A stretch of 7,870 nucleotides of DNA, taken from a bacterium UBA3734. Its GTDB lineage: Bacteria > Bacteroidota > Bacteroidia > Bacteroidales > Bacteroidaceae. This document shows positions 6,595-7,870 of this stretch, in pieces. The DNA lies in NCBI GenBank assembly GCA_002372575.1, contig DFHC01000180.1, forward strand, positions 1 through 7,870, read 5' to 3'. The position numbers were made by a program, and so were the translations under genes. The notes under the pieces were generated by a model that worked only from the letters and a program-made list of their open reading frames with translations, was not told the DNA's origin and searched no databases. Numbering within the stretch: position 1 is the stretch's first letter; every line of letters starts with the position of its first letter.

Positions 6595-6624
6595 CTTGTT
6601 TCCCATTAAAAAGTTGTACCTTTG
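6595..6624 (+). promoter_or_regulatory. Promoter of the rplM-rpsI(-rpsB) ribosomal operon
   Basis: TACCTTTG at 6617-6624 is an exact TAnnTTTG -7 element, identical to the one before serC and in the same extended context (TTGTACCTTTGC). The -33 element is weak: the best candidate is CTTG at 6595-6598 with an 18-bp spacer. Transcription should begin near 6631, leaving a long leader of about 165 nt before rplM. Confidence 0.78.
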
Positions 6625-6630
6625 CAGTCC

Positions 6631-6795
6631 GATTATTGGGGGAGAGTCTTAGAATCCCCGTGAGTGAGGTGTGAATAGCGGCTGTCTTTGGCCGGACAAC
6701 GCGGTTCGTGAATCGTCATTCAAAATTATTCGAGAATGCGGCTCGTCCGCAAGAATTTTTTAAAAAACTGTTTTTTAGTAAATTAAATTTAAGTA
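6631..6795 (+). ncRNA. Structured 5' leader of rplM (candidate ribosomal-protein leader)
   Basis: The leader is unusually long and its first two thirds can fold. Hairpin A: GGGGA 6639-6643 with TCCCC 6655-6659. Hairpin B: GCG 6678-6680 with CGC 6700-6702 plus TGTC 6683-6686 with GACA 6695-6698. A three-way element: GCGG 6701-6704 with CCGC 6747-6750, enclosing TGAAT 6709-6713/ATTCA 6718-6722 (tetraloop) and CGAG 6731-6734/CTCG 6742-6745. Hairpin B and the three-way element share bases 6701-6702, so they compete. The last ~45 nt are A/T-rich and open, suitable for ribosome entry. L13 autoregulates rplM-rpsI in E. coli, and Bacteroidia have described r-protein leaders; whether this belongs to a known family I cannot tell. 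Pairing was found by eye, without energies or covariation. Confidence 0.5.
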
Positions 6796-7257
6796 ATGAA
6801 CACTTTAAGTTACAAGACCGTCTCCATCAACAAGGAGACTGCCAAAAAGGAGTGGGTCGTCATCGATGCTACTGACCAGGTGGTAGGTCGCCTCGCTTCA
6901 AAGGTCGCCAAGCTCATTCGCGGTAAGTATAAGCCAAGCTTCACTCCGCACGTAGATTGTGGTGACAATGTTATCATCATCAATGCTGCCAAGGTGGTAT
7001 TCACCGGCAAGAAAGAAACCGACAAGGTTTACACACGTTATACTGGCTATCCTGGTGGTCAGCGTTTCAATACGCCCGCAGAACTTCGCAAGAAGCCCAA
7101 TGGCGTAGATAAGATGATTCGCCACGCCGTTAAGGGCATGCTGCCCAAGGGTCCCCTCGGACGCAGCCTGCTGAACAACCTCTATATCTATGAGGGAACA
7201 GAGCACAAGCACGAGGCTCAGCAGCCAAAAGCTATTGATATTAACCAGTATAAATAA
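6796..7257 (+). CDS. rplM: 50S ribosomal protein L13 (uL13)
   Basis: L13 binds 23S rRNA early in assembly of the large ribosomal subunit. The 153-residue protein is complete and slightly longer than the E. coli form (142). Family landmarks are WVVIDATDQVVGRLAS (20-35), then IRGKYKPSFTPHVDCGDNV with NAAKVVFTGKK, the loop YTRYTGYPGG, and the C-terminal MIRHAVKGMLPKGPLGR followed by LYIYEGTEHKHEAQQP. The ATG is the first in frame after the leader and gives the normal Bacteroidetes N-terminal extension. No Shine-Dalgarno is present; the sequence before the ATG is A/T-rich. The gene ends with tandem stops TAA TAG, and rpsI begins 9 bp after the first stop, as in the near-universal rplM-rpsI pair. 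Confidence 0.98.
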   Translation: MNTLSYKTVSINKETAKKEWVVIDATDQVVGRLASKVAKLIRGKYKPSFTPHVDCGDNVIIINAAKVVFTGKKETDKVYTRYTGYPGGQRFNTPAELRKKPNGVDKMIRHAVKGMLPKGPLGRSLLNNLYIYEGTEHKHEAQQPKAIDINQYK

Positions 7258-7266
7258 TAGAAGAAA

Positions 7267-7653
7267 ATGGAAGTAATTAACGCAATAGGTCGTCGCAAGA
7301 GCTCGGTAGCTCGCGTTTATCTGTCAGCTGGTACTGGCAAGATTACGATCAATAAAAAGGACTTAACAGAGTATTTCCCCTCTGCAATCCTGCAGTACGT
7401 GGTAAAGCAGCCGCTGAACCTGCTGGAGGTTGCTGAAAAGTATGACATCAAGGTGAACCTCGACGGTGGCGGCTTCACAGGTCAGAGCCAGGCTCTGCGT
7501 CTTGCCATTGCTCGCGCACTGGTGAAGGTTAATGCCGAGGATAAGAAGACTCTTAAGGCTCAGGGATTCCTGACACGTGATAGCCGTGAGGTTGAGCGTA
7601 AGAAGCCAGGTCGTCCCAAGGCACGTCGTCGCTTCCAGTTCAGTAAGCGTTAA
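7267..7653 (+). CDS. rpsI: 30S ribosomal protein S9 (uS9)
   Basis: S9 is a small-subunit head protein whose basic C-terminal tail reaches toward the P-site tRNA. The 128 residues match the family. Visible motifs are IGRRKSSVARVYL (7-19) with GTGKITIN after it, GGGFTGQSQALRLAIARAL in the middle, and the terminal block GFLTRDSREVERKKPGRPKARR ending FQFSKR, including the conserved final Lys-Arg. The ATG follows the A-rich sequence AGAAGAAA and sits 9 bp after rplM. No terminator follows, so rpsB is probably on the same transcript. Confidence 0.98.
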   Translation: MEVINAIGRRKSSVARVYLSAGTGKITINKKDLTEYFPSAILQYVVKQPLNLLEVAEKYDIKVNLDGGGFTGQSQALRLAIARALVKVNAEDKKTLKAQGFLTRDSREVERKKPGRPKARRRFQFSKR

Positions 7654-7787
7654 AATCTACTGGACCTGTTTAGTATCTAAACTGGTAGGACTCATGAGGC
7701 ACCAATGGCTTGTGATTACCCATCAGTTGATTCTGGACAATGAAAGAATTAAAAAGAAAGTAAACAACATTTTAAAGAAAAAGAAAA
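7654..7787 (+). other. rpsI-rpsB intergenic region with hairpin (possible S2 leader)
   Basis: The 134-nt gap is long for a ribosomal operon. GTTTAG (7668-7673) and CTAAAC (7677-7682) form a perfect 6-bp stem with a TAT loop, extended across a T-T mismatch by ACC (7664-7666) with GGT (7684-7686). A weaker pairing is ATGG 7705-7708 with CCAT 7720-7723. No T run follows the hairpin, so it is not a terminator, and I see no TAnnTTTG promoter. The last ~50 nt before rpsB are strongly A-rich. A translational control site for S2 or a processing site are both possible; this is inference. Confidence 0.4.
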
Positions 7788-7870
7788 ATGGCAAGAACAA
7801 ATTTTGATATGCTGCTTCAGGCCGGATGCCACTTCGGTCACTTGAAGCGTAAGTGGAACCCCGCCATGGC
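7788..7870 (+). CDS. rpsB: 30S ribosomal protein S2 (uS2), N-terminal fragment
   Basis: The first 27 codons are present before the window ends; the rest lies to the right. The start MARTNFDMLLQAGCHFGH followed by LKRKWNPAMA is the conserved S2 N-terminus (family pattern LLEAGVHFGH...WNPKM), with Cys where many bacteria have Val. S2 joins the small subunit late and contacts S1 where S1 is present. The start is preceded by the A-rich sequence AAAGAAAAAGAAAA rather than a Shine-Dalgarno. Position after rpsI fits the Bacteroidetes order rplM-rpsI-rpsB; tsf would be expected next but is not visible. Confidence 0.96.
   Translation, partial: MARTNFDMLLQAGCHFGHLKRKWNPAM

Noticed and set aside
7577..7807. 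76-codon frame spanning the end of rpsI and the start of rpsB
   Set aside because: Overlaps two conserved genes in another frame; the Lys-rich end simply reads the A-rich sequence before rpsB.

Overview
The window looks like a chromosomal segment of a Bacteroidales bacterium, most likely in or near Prevotellaceae. Three things point there. Promoters follow the Bacteroidetes form (TTTG about 20 bp before TAnnTTTG). The start codons I could assign are preceded by A-rich sequence rather than a Shine-Dalgarno motif. The GyrA, SerC, SerA, L13, S9 and S2 proteins read as Bacteroidetes versions. All genes are on the + strand. Coding DNA up to about 6340 favours G/C-ending codons; the ribosomal protein genes at the right end are visibly more AT-rich. 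The genus is an inference.

Layout. (1) 1-1577: the C-terminal part of gyrA, entering from the left. (2) 1612-2835: an exported TPR-repeat protein 34 bp downstream with no terminator between, so probably co-transcribed with gyrA; it ends at a strong intrinsic terminator (2859-2896). (3) 2950-4188: a second exported TPR-type protein, a diverged paralog of the first, with its own promoter interleaved with that terminator. (4) 4284-6338: serC-serA, the first two committed enzymes of phosphorylated serine biosynthesis (operating as SerA then SerC), driven by a clear promoter whose -33 element lies inside an inverted repeat, and closed by a strong terminator (6361-6399). (5) 6339-6795: 457 bp without a convincing gene, containing the serCA terminator, a short 21-bp tandem repeat, the ribosomal promoter and a structured leader of about 165 nt. 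(6) 6796-7870: rplM (L13), rpsI (S9) and the beginning of rpsB (S2), with a 134-nt gap before rpsB that holds a good hairpin.

This is mostly core housekeeping DNA. I found no mobile element, CRISPR array, tRNA, rRNA or phage gene, and no convincing new multi-gene system. The items most worth following are the rplM leader (possible autoregulatory r-protein leader), the 21-bp repeat array, the dyad over the serCA promoter, the terminator-promoter overlap between the two TPR genes, and the non-canonical active site of SerA.
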